Assembly: GCA_964461295.1 (NCBI GenBank)
Contig: CAYWTX010000229.1
Coordinates: 1-15,826, forward strand
Length of the DNA: 15,826 bases
Direction: 5' to 3'
Source: CAYWTX01 sp964461295
GTDB taxonomy: Bacteria > Planctomycetota > Phycisphaerae > SM23-33
Position 1 is the first letter of the stretch. Every line of letters starts with the position of its first letter. Shown here one piece after another: positions 7,572 through 14,142 of this stretch. A program made the position numbers and the translations under genes. The notes beneath the pieces were generated by a model that saw only the letters and a list, made by a program, of their open reading frames with translations, had not been told where the DNA came from and ran no database searches.

Positions 7572-7600
7572 ATGCTAACGCGCCAAGCGTTCGCGTGCAA
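7572..7600 (-). promoter_or_regulatory. Candidate promoter of the secreted-protein trio
   Basis: On the minus strand TTGCAC (7600-7595) is followed after exactly 17 bp by TAGCAT (7577-7572), a four-of-six match to TATAAT. A start near 7565 would give a leader of about 170 nt. The match is moderate and no other minus-strand pair in this intergenic region is clearly better. Confidence 0.3.
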
Positions 7601-7700
7601 CCGCGATCCGCCGGGGGCGGGCGGGCGGGCGATGTCCGGCGGCCTGGTCTGGCCGCCTTCGCCGCGAATCGAGCAACAAAAGGAGGAGAGAGTTGTTAAG

Positions 7701-7748
7701 ATGAACGGGACTAACGACTCGCGAAGCTTCGGGCAGGTTAGTCCGTAG
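7701..7748 (+). CDS. Possible 15-residue leader peptide upstream of the DUF1549 gene
   Basis: ATG at 7701 starts MNGTNDSRSFGQVSP and stops at TAG 7746-7748. Upstream is AAAAGGAGG (7678-7686), the strongest Shine-Dalgarno in the window, though 14 nt from the ATG, longer than ideal. The codons span an inverted repeat (7708-7715/7737-7744), so translation could affect leader folding. The peptide has no codon run typical of attenuators. It may be only a relic of an earlier gene start. Confidence 0.25.
   Translation: MNGTNDSRSFGQVSP
7708..7744. promoter_or_regulatory. 8-bp stem with inner palindrome in the DUF1549 leader
   Basis: GGACTAAC (7708-7715) pairs perfectly with GTTAGTCC (7737-7744). 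The 21-nt loop contains the 10-bp palindrome CGAAGCTTCG (7722-7731). The element lies about 57-93 bp upstream of the DUF1549 start and inside the mini-ORF. These AT-containing arms differ from the GC-only palindromes elsewhere in the window, which makes a regulatory RNA or operator more plausible. No known riboswitch class is recognised. Confidence 0.35.
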
Positions 7749-7800
7749 GACGGCAGTGCCTTTTTCCGGAGTTCGATCACCTCGTCCGGAGATCGTGCAG

Positions 7801-9444
7801 ATGGAGCGGTCCGCGATTCTCGTTCTCGTTGTGGGGGCGTCCCTGGCGCATGCCGAAGCGCCGAAGATGCCCGCCCATGTTTTCGACGGCCCGGCCGAGC
7901 CTGCCGCACGGACCGCCATCGACGAAGCGGTGCTGCGCAAGCTCAAGGCGCTGAAGATCGAGCCGGCCAGGGCATGCTCCGATTCGGTGTTCATCCGCCG
8001 GGCATACCTGGACGTGATCGGCACGCTGCCGACGCTGGAGGAGGTGACGGCCTTCCTGAAAGACGCCGGGGCCACGAAGCGCTCGGCGCTGATCGACCGG
8101 TTGCTGGGCCGCCGGGAGTTCGCCGTCTACTGGGCGATGAAGTGGAGCGACCTGCTCCGCGTGAAGGCGGAGTTCCCGATCAACCTGTGGCCCAACGCAG
8201 CCCAGGCGTACTACGTCTGGATCTGGTCGAGCCTCAAGGACAACATGCCCTACGACCGCTTCGCCCGCGAGCAGCTCACGGCCAGCGGGAGCAACTTCCG
8301 CGTGGCCCCGGTCAACTTCTACCGGGCGATGCAGAGCAAGGATCCCGAGTCGATCACGAAGACCGTTGCCCTGACGTTCATGGGCGCGCGGGCCGACAAG
8401 TGGCCCAGGGATCGTCTGGCCGGGATGACGCCCTTCTTCGCGTACGTCGGCTACAAGAAGACGCTGGAATGGAAGGAGGAGGTCGTCTACTTCGACACGA
8501 TCAAGGCGGCGCGCGCGGAGCAAGCCCGCGCGGGGCAAGCCCGGGCGGGGCAAGCCCGCGCGGGGCAAGCCCGGGCGGAGCAAGCTCCGCCGCTAAGGGG
8601 GGTGCTTCCTGACGGAACGGTGGTGCATCTCGGCGCGGACAAAGACCCGCGCGAGGTGTTCGCCAACTGGCTGATCGCGCCGGGCAACGAGTGGTTCGCC
8701 CGCAACATCGCCAACCGCGCCTGGGCGTGGCTGGTGGGCCGGGGGATTATCGAGGAACCCGACGACAACCGCCCCGACAACCCGCCGGTCAATCCCGAAC
8801 TGCTGGCGCTGCTGGAGAAGGAACTGGTCGCCTCCCAGTACGACCTGAAGCACGTTTACCGCCTGATCCTGAACTCCGGGACCTACCAGCTCTCGTCGGT
8901 CGCCGACGGCAACGACCCCAAGGCGGAGGCGAACTTCGCCCGGTATCCGATCCGCCGGCTGGAGGCGGAAGTGCTCATCGACGCGCTCTGCCAACTCACC
9001 GGCACGACGGAGTCGTACTCCAGCCGCATCCCCGAGCCGTACACGTTCATCCCGGAGACGCACCGGACGATCGCGCTGCCCGACGGCAGCATCACCAACT
9101 CGTTCCTGGAGATGTTCGGGCGCTCCCCGCGCGACACGGGGCTGGAGTCGGAGCGGAACAACAACCCGACGGCCGCCCAGCGCCTGCACATGCTGAACTC
9201 CAGCCATATCCTGGGCAAGATGGACCGCGGCGCGAAGATGAAGGCGCTGATGGATTCCGACGAGGCGAGCCCGAAGGGCCCGGTCACGAGGCTTTACCTG
9301 GCCATCCTGTCGCGGTATCCGACCGACGGCGAAGTGAAGCGGATCGAGGCGTACGCTCAGGGCGAGGAGACCAAAGGCCACAAGGCCCTGGTGGACCTGG
9401 CGTGGGCGCTGATCAACAGCTCGGAGTTTCTGTATCGGCACTGA
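7801..9444 (+). CDS. DUF1549/DUF1553 domain protein, exported (547 aa)
   Basis: First gene of a plus-strand trio. ATG 7801 opens a signal peptide (MERSAILVLVVGASLAHAEA); CGGAG lies about 10 nt upstream, while an in-frame GTG at 7756 adds only an unrelated tail. Residues about 35-235 match DUF1549 (FIRRAYLDVIGTLPTLEEV, FMGARADKWPRDRLAGMTPF, EWKEEVVYFD). Residues about 268-547 match DUF1553 (DPREVFANWLIAPGNEWFA, VNPELLALLEKEL, LNSGTYQLS, RYPIRRLEAEVLIDAL, LINSSEFLYRH). Unlike many longer relatives it has no cytochrome c (PSCyt1) domain and no CxxCH heme site. The linker between the domains carries a QARAG repeat (residues 241-261) encoded by a 15-bp tandem palindromic repeat. The biochemical role of this planctomycete family is unknown. 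It lies 70 bp before the DUF1501 gene, a typical pairing, so a shared transcript and envelope complex are inferred. Confidence 0.9.
   Translation: MERSAILVLVVGASLAHAEAPKMPAHVFDGPAEPAARTAIDEAVLRKLKALKIEPARACSDSVFIRRAYLDVIGTLPTLEEVTAFLKDAGATKRSALIDRLLGRREFAVYWAMKWSDLLRVKAEFPINLWPNAAQAYYVWIWSSLKDNMPYDRFAREQLTASGSNFRVAPVNFYRAMQSKDPESITKTVALTFMGARADKWPRDRLAGMTPFFAYVGYKKTLEWKEEVVYFDTIKAARAEQARAGQARAGQARAGQARAEQAPPLRGVLPDGTVVHLGADKDPREVFANWLIAPGNEWFARNIANRAWAWLVGRGIIEEPDDNRPDNPPVNPELLALLEKELVASQYDLKHVYRLILNSGTYQLSSVADGNDPKAEANFARYPIRRLEAEVLIDALCQLTGTTESYSSRIPEPYTFIPETHRTIALPDGSITNSFLEMFGRSPRDTGLESERNNNPTAAQRLHMLNSSHILGKMDRGAKMKALMDSDEASPKGPVTRLYLAILSRYPTDGEVKRIEAYAQGEETKGHKALVDLAWALINSSEFLYRH
8521..8595 (+). 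repeat. 15-bp tandem repeat inside the DUF1549 gene
   Basis: Two variants alternate: CAAGCCCGCGCGGGG (8521-8535, 8551-8565) and CAAGCCCGGGCGGGG (8536-8550, 8566-8580 with one change). A diverged fifth unit runs 8581-8595, so there is also a 30-bp higher-order period. Each unit can fold as GCGGG-GCAAG-CCCGC-type hairpins. The array ends in an 8-bp stem GGCGGAGC-AA-GCTCCGCC (8574-8591). Being a multiple of three, it keeps the frame and encodes repeats of QARAG. It looks like a dispersed GC palindrome that landed and expanded in a tolerant interdomain linker. Confidence 0.85.
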
Positions 9445-9514
9445 GAACGATCGGTCGGCCCCGACGAATCCGGCCGGCTGTTTCCCGGGCCGCTGTGGTG
9501 AAAGGAGAAATACG

Positions 9515-10870
9515 ATGAGCACCGGTCTGTCGCGTCGCGAAGCGCTGCGCCTGGGGCTGGGTGGGGCGGCTGGGTTTGCCGTCTCGGCCCTGCTGTCGCG
9601 GCAGGCGTGGGCCGAGGCCGCGGCCGGAGCGGCGAAGGCGGCCCCCGCCAGGGTCCTGCCGGCCAAGGCGAAGTCGGTCATCCAGATCTGGCTGGGCGGC
9701 GGGCCGCCGCATATCGACATGTTCGACCCCAAGCCCGAGGCGGGGCGCGACTACGCCGGACCCACGCCCCTGGACAGGCCCATCGCGACCAACGTCGACG
9801 GCATCGAGATCGGCCGCCTGTTGCCGCTGCTGGCGGGCCAGGCCCACAATTACTCGCTCATCCGCAGCATGACCCACGGCGAGAACGGGCACGAGACGGC
9901 CGCGTACATGGTGGAGACCGGGCGCAAGGCCGGCGGCAGGGATGTGTTTCCCAGCAGCGGCGCCGTGGTGGCGCTGTTCAAGGGCTACTCGGCGGGCTAC
10001 GAGGGGCTCATCCCGCCGTACGTGGTGCTCACTCAGCCGCAGGGGCGGTTCTCGGAGGCGGGCTTCCTCGGGCCGCGGTACAAGCCGTTCGCGACGGGCG
10101 GCAACCCCGCGGCCGAGCAGTTCGTGGTGGAGGGGTTCGTGGCGGCGGGGATCACTCGCGAGCGTCAGAAGGCGCGGCGCGAGTTGCTGCACGACCTGGA
10201 CGCGCTGAAGATCGCGATGAAGGACGACCGGCGCATCGCCGCCCTGGACCAGTGCGAGGACAAGGCCTACGACCTGATCCTCGGCGAGGCGGGCAACGTG
10301 TTCTACCTCGCCAAGGAGACGCCGGAACTGCGCCAGGCGTACGGCCTGAACACGTTCGGGCAGTCATGCCTGGCGGCGCGCCGGCTGGTGGAATACGGCG
10401 TGCCGTACGTGACGATCAACAGCGGCGGGTGGGACACGCACAAGGAGCACTTCGAGGCGATGCGCCGCCTGCTGCCGCAGGTGGACATGGGCCTGGCGAC
10501 GCTGCTGGCCGACCTGGAGGCCCGCAACCTGCTGGACACGACCATCGTGTGGTGCTGCGGGGAGTTCGGGCGCACGCCGAAGATCGACTGGGGTTCGCCC
10601 TGGAACGGCGGGCGCGGGCACTGGGGCTCGGTGTTCTCGGTGCTGGTGGCCGGCGGGGGGTTCAAGGGCGGGCGGATCGTCGGCGCGTCGGACGCCAAGG
10701 GCGAGCGCGTGCTGGATCGGCCGGTGTACCCGTGGGACCTCCTGGGCAGCATCTACGAACTGGCGGGCATCGACCCCGATGGCGAACTGCCCCATTCGCC
10801 GCCGGTCCGCGTGACGCCCTCGCCCGAGGAGGGATACAACACCGGCGGGAGGCTGAGAGAGGTCATGTAG
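9515..10870 (+). CDS. DUF1501 domain protein, Tat-exported (451 aa)
   Basis: The start is set by AAAGGAG upstream of ATG 9515 and by a twin-arginine leader, SRREALRLG (residues 6-14) followed by a hydrophobic stretch to about residue 32 (AWA). Characteristic DUF1501 motifs are in order: GGGPPHIDMFDPKP (61-74), SMTHGENGHETAAYM (118-132), INSGGWDTHKEHF (301-313), GEFGRTPKIDW (349-359) and GRGHW (366-370). DUF1501 is related to the alkaline phosphatase/sulfatase superfamily. The Asp/His-rich motifs could bind metal, but the substrate is unknown. Tat export implies folding, perhaps with a cofactor, before translocation. It lies between the DUF1549 and PPC genes; that order is recurrent in planctomycetes and suggests a common function at the envelope. 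No truncation is visible. Confidence 0.92.
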   Translation: MSTGLSRREALRLGLGGAAGFAVSALLSRQAWAEAAAGAAKAAPARVLPAKAKSVIQIWLGGGPPHIDMFDPKPEAGRDYAGPTPLDRPIATNVDGIEIGRLLPLLAGQAHNYSLIRSMTHGENGHETAAYMVETGRKAGGRDVFPSSGAVVALFKGYSAGYEGLIPPYVVLTQPQGRFSEAGFLGPRYKPFATGGNPAAEQFVVEGFVAAGITRERQKARRELLHDLDALKIAMKDDRRIAALDQCEDKAYDLILGEAGNVFYLAKETPELRQAYGLNTFGQSCLAARRLVEYGVPYVTINSGGWDTHKEHFEAMRRLLPQVDMGLATLLADLEARNLLDTTIVWCCGEFGRTPKIDWGSPWNGGRGHWGSVFSVLVAGGGFKGGRIVGASDAKGERVLDRPVYPWDLLGSIYELAGIDPDGELPHSPPVRVTPSPEEGYNTGGRLREVM

Positions 10871-10939
10871 GCGACACCGGGCCGGGCCGTGCCGGACCGA
10901 ACGGCGGCCGGGGCGACGGCGATTACTGCGAGAAGGCGA

Positions 10940-10958
10940 CCGGGGCGACACGCCCCGG
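10940..10958. repeat. Perfect hairpin between the DUF1501 and PPC genes
   Basis: CCGGGGCG (10940-10947) pairs with CGCCCCGG (10951-10958) around a 3-nt loop. No T-run follows, so strong termination is not expected. It might act as a partial terminator or mRNA stabiliser within the trio, or be another dispersed GC palindrome. The PPC start lies 31 nt downstream. Confidence 0.5.
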
Positions 10959-10989
10959 CTCTGTTGGACGTCGGCAGCGGAGTGAGTTC

Positions 10990-13398
10990 ATGGACCCCGC
11001 GTCTTCACGGCAACTTGCCCTCTTGTTGGCGGCCCTTGCGGCCCTTGCGCCGCGGGCAATGGCGCAGGGCGACCCGCACATCGGGTACATCTACCCGGCC
11101 GGGGCGGGCGGCGGGCTTGGCGCGGAGGTCGAGGTGGTGGTCGGCGGGCAATACCTCGACGGCGTCAGCGGCGTGATGATCTCGGGCATGGGGGTCAAGG
11201 CCACCGTGATCGGCTATGACAAGCCCATGACGGCGGAGCAACTGGTCGCCCTGATGCAGCGGCGGCTGGAACTGCGGATGCGGCAGGAGGCCGAGGCGAG
11301 GGAGGCGGCGGTCCAGCCTCGCGACGCGGCGGGGATGCTGGAGAGGATCAACCGGGAGCTGGGCCTGGAGCGCCCGGCCATGGATGCCAATGCTCCCATG
11401 CGTCCGGGCGGGGGCGGCGCCGCGCGGCCTGGCGGCTCCCTGCCCAGGCGAGCGACGGTGAACCCCGGCAAGAGCTCCAGCGGCCCGACGCTGTCGGCCA
11501 TCAACTCCGCCCGCAAACGCAACGCGGATGCCAAGCGGCAGCTTAACCCGCAGCTCGCGGAGACGGTGTCGCTGCTGATCGCCGTGGCGCCCGACGCCGA
11601 GCCCGGCGTGCGCGAGTTGCGGCTGAAGACGGCCTCGGGACTGTCCAACCCGATGCTGTTTCACGTCAGCAGGTGCGAGGAGTGCCGCGAGCGCGAGGAC
11701 AACGACGAGGTCCCCGACGCGGGCCTGCCGGAGTGGATGCCGGTGGTCATCAACGGCCAGATCATGCCCGGCGACGTCGACCGCTTCCGCTTTCGGGCGA
11801 CCAAGGGCACGCGGCTGGTCGCCGCCGTCGCCGCCAGGAGCCTCATCCCGTACCTGGCCGACGCGGTTCCCGGGTGGTTCCAGGCCACGCTGACGCTCTA
11901 TGACGCCAGGGGCAACCAACTGGCCTACACCGACGACTTCCGCTTCAATCCCGATCCGGTCATCTACCACGACGTGCGCGAGACCGGCGACTACGTGCTG
12001 GAAATCAAGGACGCCATCTACCGCGGCCGCGAAGACTTCGTCTACCGCATCGCCCTGGGCGAGGTGCCGTTCGTGACCGGCGTGTTCCCGCTGGGCGGTC
12101 CGGCCGGCGCGAAGTCGACCGTCGAGGTGCGGGGGTGGAACCTCGGGGCCGGCAGCATGTTGATCGACGCGGGGGGCAGGGGAGCGGGCGTGTTTACCAT
12201 CGGCTTCTGCGGCCGCAGACAGCTTTCCAACCCGGTGCCGTTCCAGTTGGACACGCTGCCGGAGACGCTGGAGAAGGAACCCAACGGCGAGCGGCGCGAC
12301 GCCCAGAAAGTGACCGTGCCGGTCATCATCAACGGGCGCATCGACGCGCCGGGCGACTGGGACGTATTCAGCTTCCAGGGCCGGGCTGACCAGGAGGTCG
12401 TCGCGGAGGTGCGGGCGCGGCGGCTGGGCTCGCCGCTGGACTCGCTGCTGAAGCTGACCGACCCCGAGGGCAAGCTGCTGGACGCCAACGACGACCACGA
12501 GGACATGGGCGCCGCGTTGACCACGCACCACGCCGACTCGCTGCTGGGCGTGAAGCTGCCCGGCAACGGCGCGTACCTGCTGCACGTGGGCGACGCGCAA
12601 CACAAGGGCGGGCCGGAGTACGCCTATCGGCTGCGGATCAGCCCGCGACAGCCGGATTTCGAGCTTCGGCTGGCGCCGTCCGGGCTGAATGCCCGCCCGG
12701 GGCGGGCGGCGGCGTTCACCGTGTACGCCCTGCGCAAGGACGGCTTTGCCGGCGATATCACGCTGAAGCTGAAGGGCAAGGCGAACGGTTGCACGCTGAG
12801 CGGCGCGTGGGTGCCGGCCGGGCAGGACCGCTCGAGGCTGACGATGACCGTGCCGAACACGCCGACGAAGGAGCCGCTGCGGCTGCAACTGGAGGGCCGC
12901 GCCACCATCGGCGGCGTTGAGGTCGCTCGGCACGCCATGCCCTGCGAGGACATGATGCAGGCGTTCGCGTACCGGCACCTTGTGCCGGCTGACGAATGGC
13001 TGGTGTCGGTGGTGGGCGATCACGGGTACAGGGCGTCGCCGTGGCGGCTGCTCGGCGACGGGCCGACGAAGATCACCGCCGGCGGAACGGGCAAGGCGGC
13101 CGTGTCGATGCCATCGGCCTCGGCGGCGGCCGACGTGAAGATCGACCTGATCGAGCCGCCGGAGGGGCTGACGGTGAAGGAAGTCCTGCCGCATAGGGAG
13201 GGCATCGAGATCGTGCTGGCGGCCGACGCGGGGAAGATCAAGCCGGGCCTGAAGGGCAACCTGATCGGCTTGGCGTTCCGCGAGAACTCCGCCGCCGGCG
13301 CCGCCGCGGCTCGGCGCCGCGTGCCGCTGGGCCTGCTGCCGGCGATGGCGTACGAGGTCGTCGCTCCGCCGCCGCCGGCCGCGCCGGCGAAGCCGTAG
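10990..13398 (+). CDS. Exported protein with two PPC-type domains (802 aa)
   Basis: The frame is open far upstream, but the start is placed at ATG 10990. GGAG lies 7 nt before it, and the product begins with a signal peptide (MDPASSRQLALLLAALAALAPRAMAQ, cleavage near AMA-Q). Residues 28-72 (DPHIGYIYPAGAGGG) form the typical opening beta domain. Residues about 80-185 are a low-complexity helical and Gly/Pro-rich insert. Residues 186-228 (LNPQLAETVSLLIAV, GVRELRL, GLSNPMLFHV) complete the domain. PPC-like domains follow at about 250-357 (INGQIMPGDVDRFRFRA, GDYVLEIKD) and 445-550 (INGRIDAPGDWDVFSFQG, GAYLLHVGDAQHKGG). The rest is beta-rich with a Pro/Ala tail. Such proteins usually accompany DUF1549/DUF1501 genes. 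PPC domains are envelope or extracellular binding modules, so a surface partner role is inferred. A CEEC pair (229-232) sits at the domain boundary. Confidence 0.88.
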   Translation: MDPASSRQLALLLAALAALAPRAMAQGDPHIGYIYPAGAGGGLGAEVEVVVGGQYLDGVSGVMISGMGVKATVIGYDKPMTAEQLVALMQRRLELRMRQEAEAREAAVQPRDAAGMLERINRELGLERPAMDANAPMRPGGGGAARPGGSLPRRATVNPGKSSSGPTLSAINSARKRNADAKRQLNPQLAETVSLLIAVAPDAEPGVRELRLKTASGLSNPMLFHVSRCEECREREDNDEVPDAGLPEWMPVVINGQIMPGDVDRFRFRATKGTRLVAAVAARSLIPYLADAVPGWFQATLTLYDARGNQLAYTDDFRFNPDPVIYHDVRETGDYVLEIKDAIYRGREDFVYRIALGEVPFVTGVFPLGGPAGAKSTVEVRGWNLGAGSMLIDAGGRGAGVFTIGFCGRRQLSNPVPFQLDTLPETLEKEPNGERRDAQKVTVPVIINGRIDAPGDWDVFSFQGRADQEVVAEVRARRLGSPLDSLLKLTDPEGKLLDANDDHEDMGAALTTHHADSLLGVKLPGNGAYLLHVGDAQHKGGPEYAYRLRISPRQPDFELRLAPSGLNARPGRAAAFTVYALRKDGFAGDITLKLKGKANGCTLSGAWVPAGQDRSRLTMTVPNTPTKEPLRLQLEGRATIGGVEVARHAMPCEDMMQAFAYRHLVPADEWLVSVVGDHGYRASPWRLLGDGPTKITAGGTGKAAVSMPSASAAADVKIDLIEPPEGLTVKEVLPHREGIEIVLAADAGKIKPGLKGNLIGLAFRENSAAGAAAARRRVPLGLLPAMAYEVVAPPPPAAPAKP

Positions 13399-13403
13399 TC
13401 CTC

Positions 13404-13526
13404 GATCTGCCGCAGAGCCCGAAGCTCCGGCTGGCCTGGCGTGATCCAATGGAGCGTCTTGCGTTCTCCCGGCGTCAAGTGGTGCAGGACGAACAGGTGG
13501 CGGTGGTCGCGCCCAAGTGCCAGGAT
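13404..13526 (-). pseudogene. Probable transposase fragment
   Basis: One minus-strand frame reads GRDHRHLFVLHHLTPGER and continues to TPGQPELRALRQI. From memory this resembles an internal segment of planctomycete transposases in which an LxxLRxI-type stretch precedes the RLFDRR region. Only about 40 residues remain, cut off at the PPC gene stop on one side and joined without a stop to the sulfatase fragment on the other. No inverted repeats or target duplications were found. The assignment is tentative. Confidence 0.35.
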
Positions 13527-13556
13527 GCGGATCGACAGGGCAGATCGACCAAGTCG

Positions 13557-13700
13557 TGCATGGTTGGTGACACACTTGGTGCAGCGCGTGCCGCGCGGCG
13601 CCAGCCGATCCAGGTTCGGCGTCGGACACCATGTCGCGCCCGCCGCCGAGAACCAATCGGCACGCATCTGATCGAACAGGGCAAACAAGACATTCGGTCG
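13557..13700 (-). pseudogene. Sulfatase N-terminal fragment
   Basis: The frame reads RPNVLFALFDQMRADWFSAA and then CPTPNLDRLAPRG and CVTNHA. This is the unmistakable N-terminus of a type I sulfatase, including the first metal-binding Asp (FDQ). Similarity stops just where the CxPSR motif, whose Cys becomes formylglycine, should follow; the frame then runs into unrelated, possibly transposase, sequence. With no catalytic Cys it cannot be active. Confidence 0.75.
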
Positions 13701-13836
13701 GCCCGTAGCAGCGCCGCCACTTGAACGATGGGACAAATGGGGCGCGCACCTCAGTGCGCTACCTCGTCCGGTAGTTGTCGCGAATGCAGGCCCGGCCAAT
13801 GGCTGGGCTGCTGGACCGGCGGCGCGGCCTGGCACT

Positions 13837-13960
13837 GTCAAGGGGCGGATGCGGCTTGGCGAAACTCGTCCACAGGAAGAACGGGCGCGTCCGGTCGCGC
13901 GTTTCCAGGAAGTTGATCGACCGATCCACCGTCCCGTGGGTGAGACTGTGCGGCGCCTCC
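13837..13960 (-). pseudogene. Sulfatase internal fragment
   Basis: A different minus-strand frame encodes LTHGTVDRSINFLETRD followed by RPFFLWTSFAKPHPPLD. This corresponds to the middle of type I sulfatases, where FFLxVSFxxPHxPL is conserved. After PPLD the frame degenerates and stops near 13759. On this strand it lies before the N-terminal sulfatase fragment, so the pieces are rearranged or come from two genes. Confidence 0.7.
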
Positions 13961-13981
13961 ATCCAACTCGCCACCGTGGCC

Positions 13982-14077
13982 GTGGACGCCGACAATCCGG
14001 ACCCCCTCGATTGCCCGGAGGTGCTCCACGTGGCGAAAGGCAATGCCGCCGGCGCCGATGATGAGGACTCGTGCCAC
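13982..14077 (-). pseudogene. Gfo/Idh/MocA oxidoreductase N-terminal fragment
   Basis: From GTG 14077, preceded by GAGG at 6 nt, the frame reads MARVLIIGAGGIAFRHVEHL and then RAIEGVRIVGV. This is the first beta strand, GxGGIA nucleotide-binding loop and second strand of an NAD(P)-dependent Gfo/Idh/MocA dehydrogenase. Similarity ends at about 13982; the frame continues as unrelated sequence to a stop at 13838 (79 residues in all). The start and Shine-Dalgarno look intact and lie 65 nt after the fucosidase-like gene, so it was probably once the next gene of that operon and lost everything but its first 32 codons. Confidence 0.7.
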
Positions 14078-14142
14078 GGGTCGCCTCAGATGCTCGTTAC
14101 ATGGGCCGCGTAGATTACCACCAGACACCGCCATGTTTCGCC

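Larger units (their letters stand above)
7395..7800. other. 406-bp divergent intergenic region
   Basis: This separates the minus-strand trio from the plus-strand DUF1549 gene. It contains the minus-gene Shine-Dalgarno (near 7403-7409), a TTGCG-CGA-CGCAA dyad (7459-7471) and a candidate minus promoter (7572-7600). A GGCGGCC/GGCCGCC stem lies at 7638-7657. AAAAGGAGG at 7678-7686 is followed by a mini-ORF and an 8-bp stem (7708-7744). The word TCCGGAG occurs twice before the DUF1549 start. I could not pick a convincing plus-strand -10/-35 pair. Confidence 0.5.
13399..14142 (-). other. 744-bp gene graveyard between convergent units
   Basis: No intact gene is seen. On the minus strand, recognisable scraps occur in this order of transcription: a Gfo/Idh/MocA N-terminus, a sulfatase middle segment, a sulfatase N-terminus and a probable transposase segment. 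They use three frames, and the sulfatase pieces are in reverse order relative to a real sulfatase. The unassigned gap 13701-13836 may hold more unrecognisable debris. The region ends at the stop of the PPC gene on one side and the stop of the fucosidase-like gene on the other. Confidence 0.7.

Noticed and set aside
8521..8595. CRISPR-like or variable-number array
   Set aside because: Units are directly adjacent without spacers, in frame within a gene, and encode a simple peptide repeat; no cas genes.
10940..10958. Intrinsic terminator between the DUF1501 and PPC genes
   Set aside because: The stem is strong but the following bases (CTCTGTTGG) are not a T-run. The downstream gene has no obvious promoter of its own.
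9607..10989. Upstream extension of the PPC frame through the DUF1501 gene
   Set aside because: It overlaps the DUF1501 gene in another frame and has antisense-like Arg/Gly composition. The signal peptide and Shine-Dalgarno place the real start at 10990.
11005..13749. A 914-codon minus-strand frame opposite the PPC gene
   Set aside because: Arg/His/Gln-rich antisense composition; the plus strand encodes clear PPC domains and a signal peptide.
13020..13841. A continuous 273-codon minus frame containing the sulfatase and transposase-like pieces, considered as one real gene
   Set aside because: It joins unrelated fragments, lacks the sulfatase catalytic motif, and its second half is simply antisense to the PPC gene.
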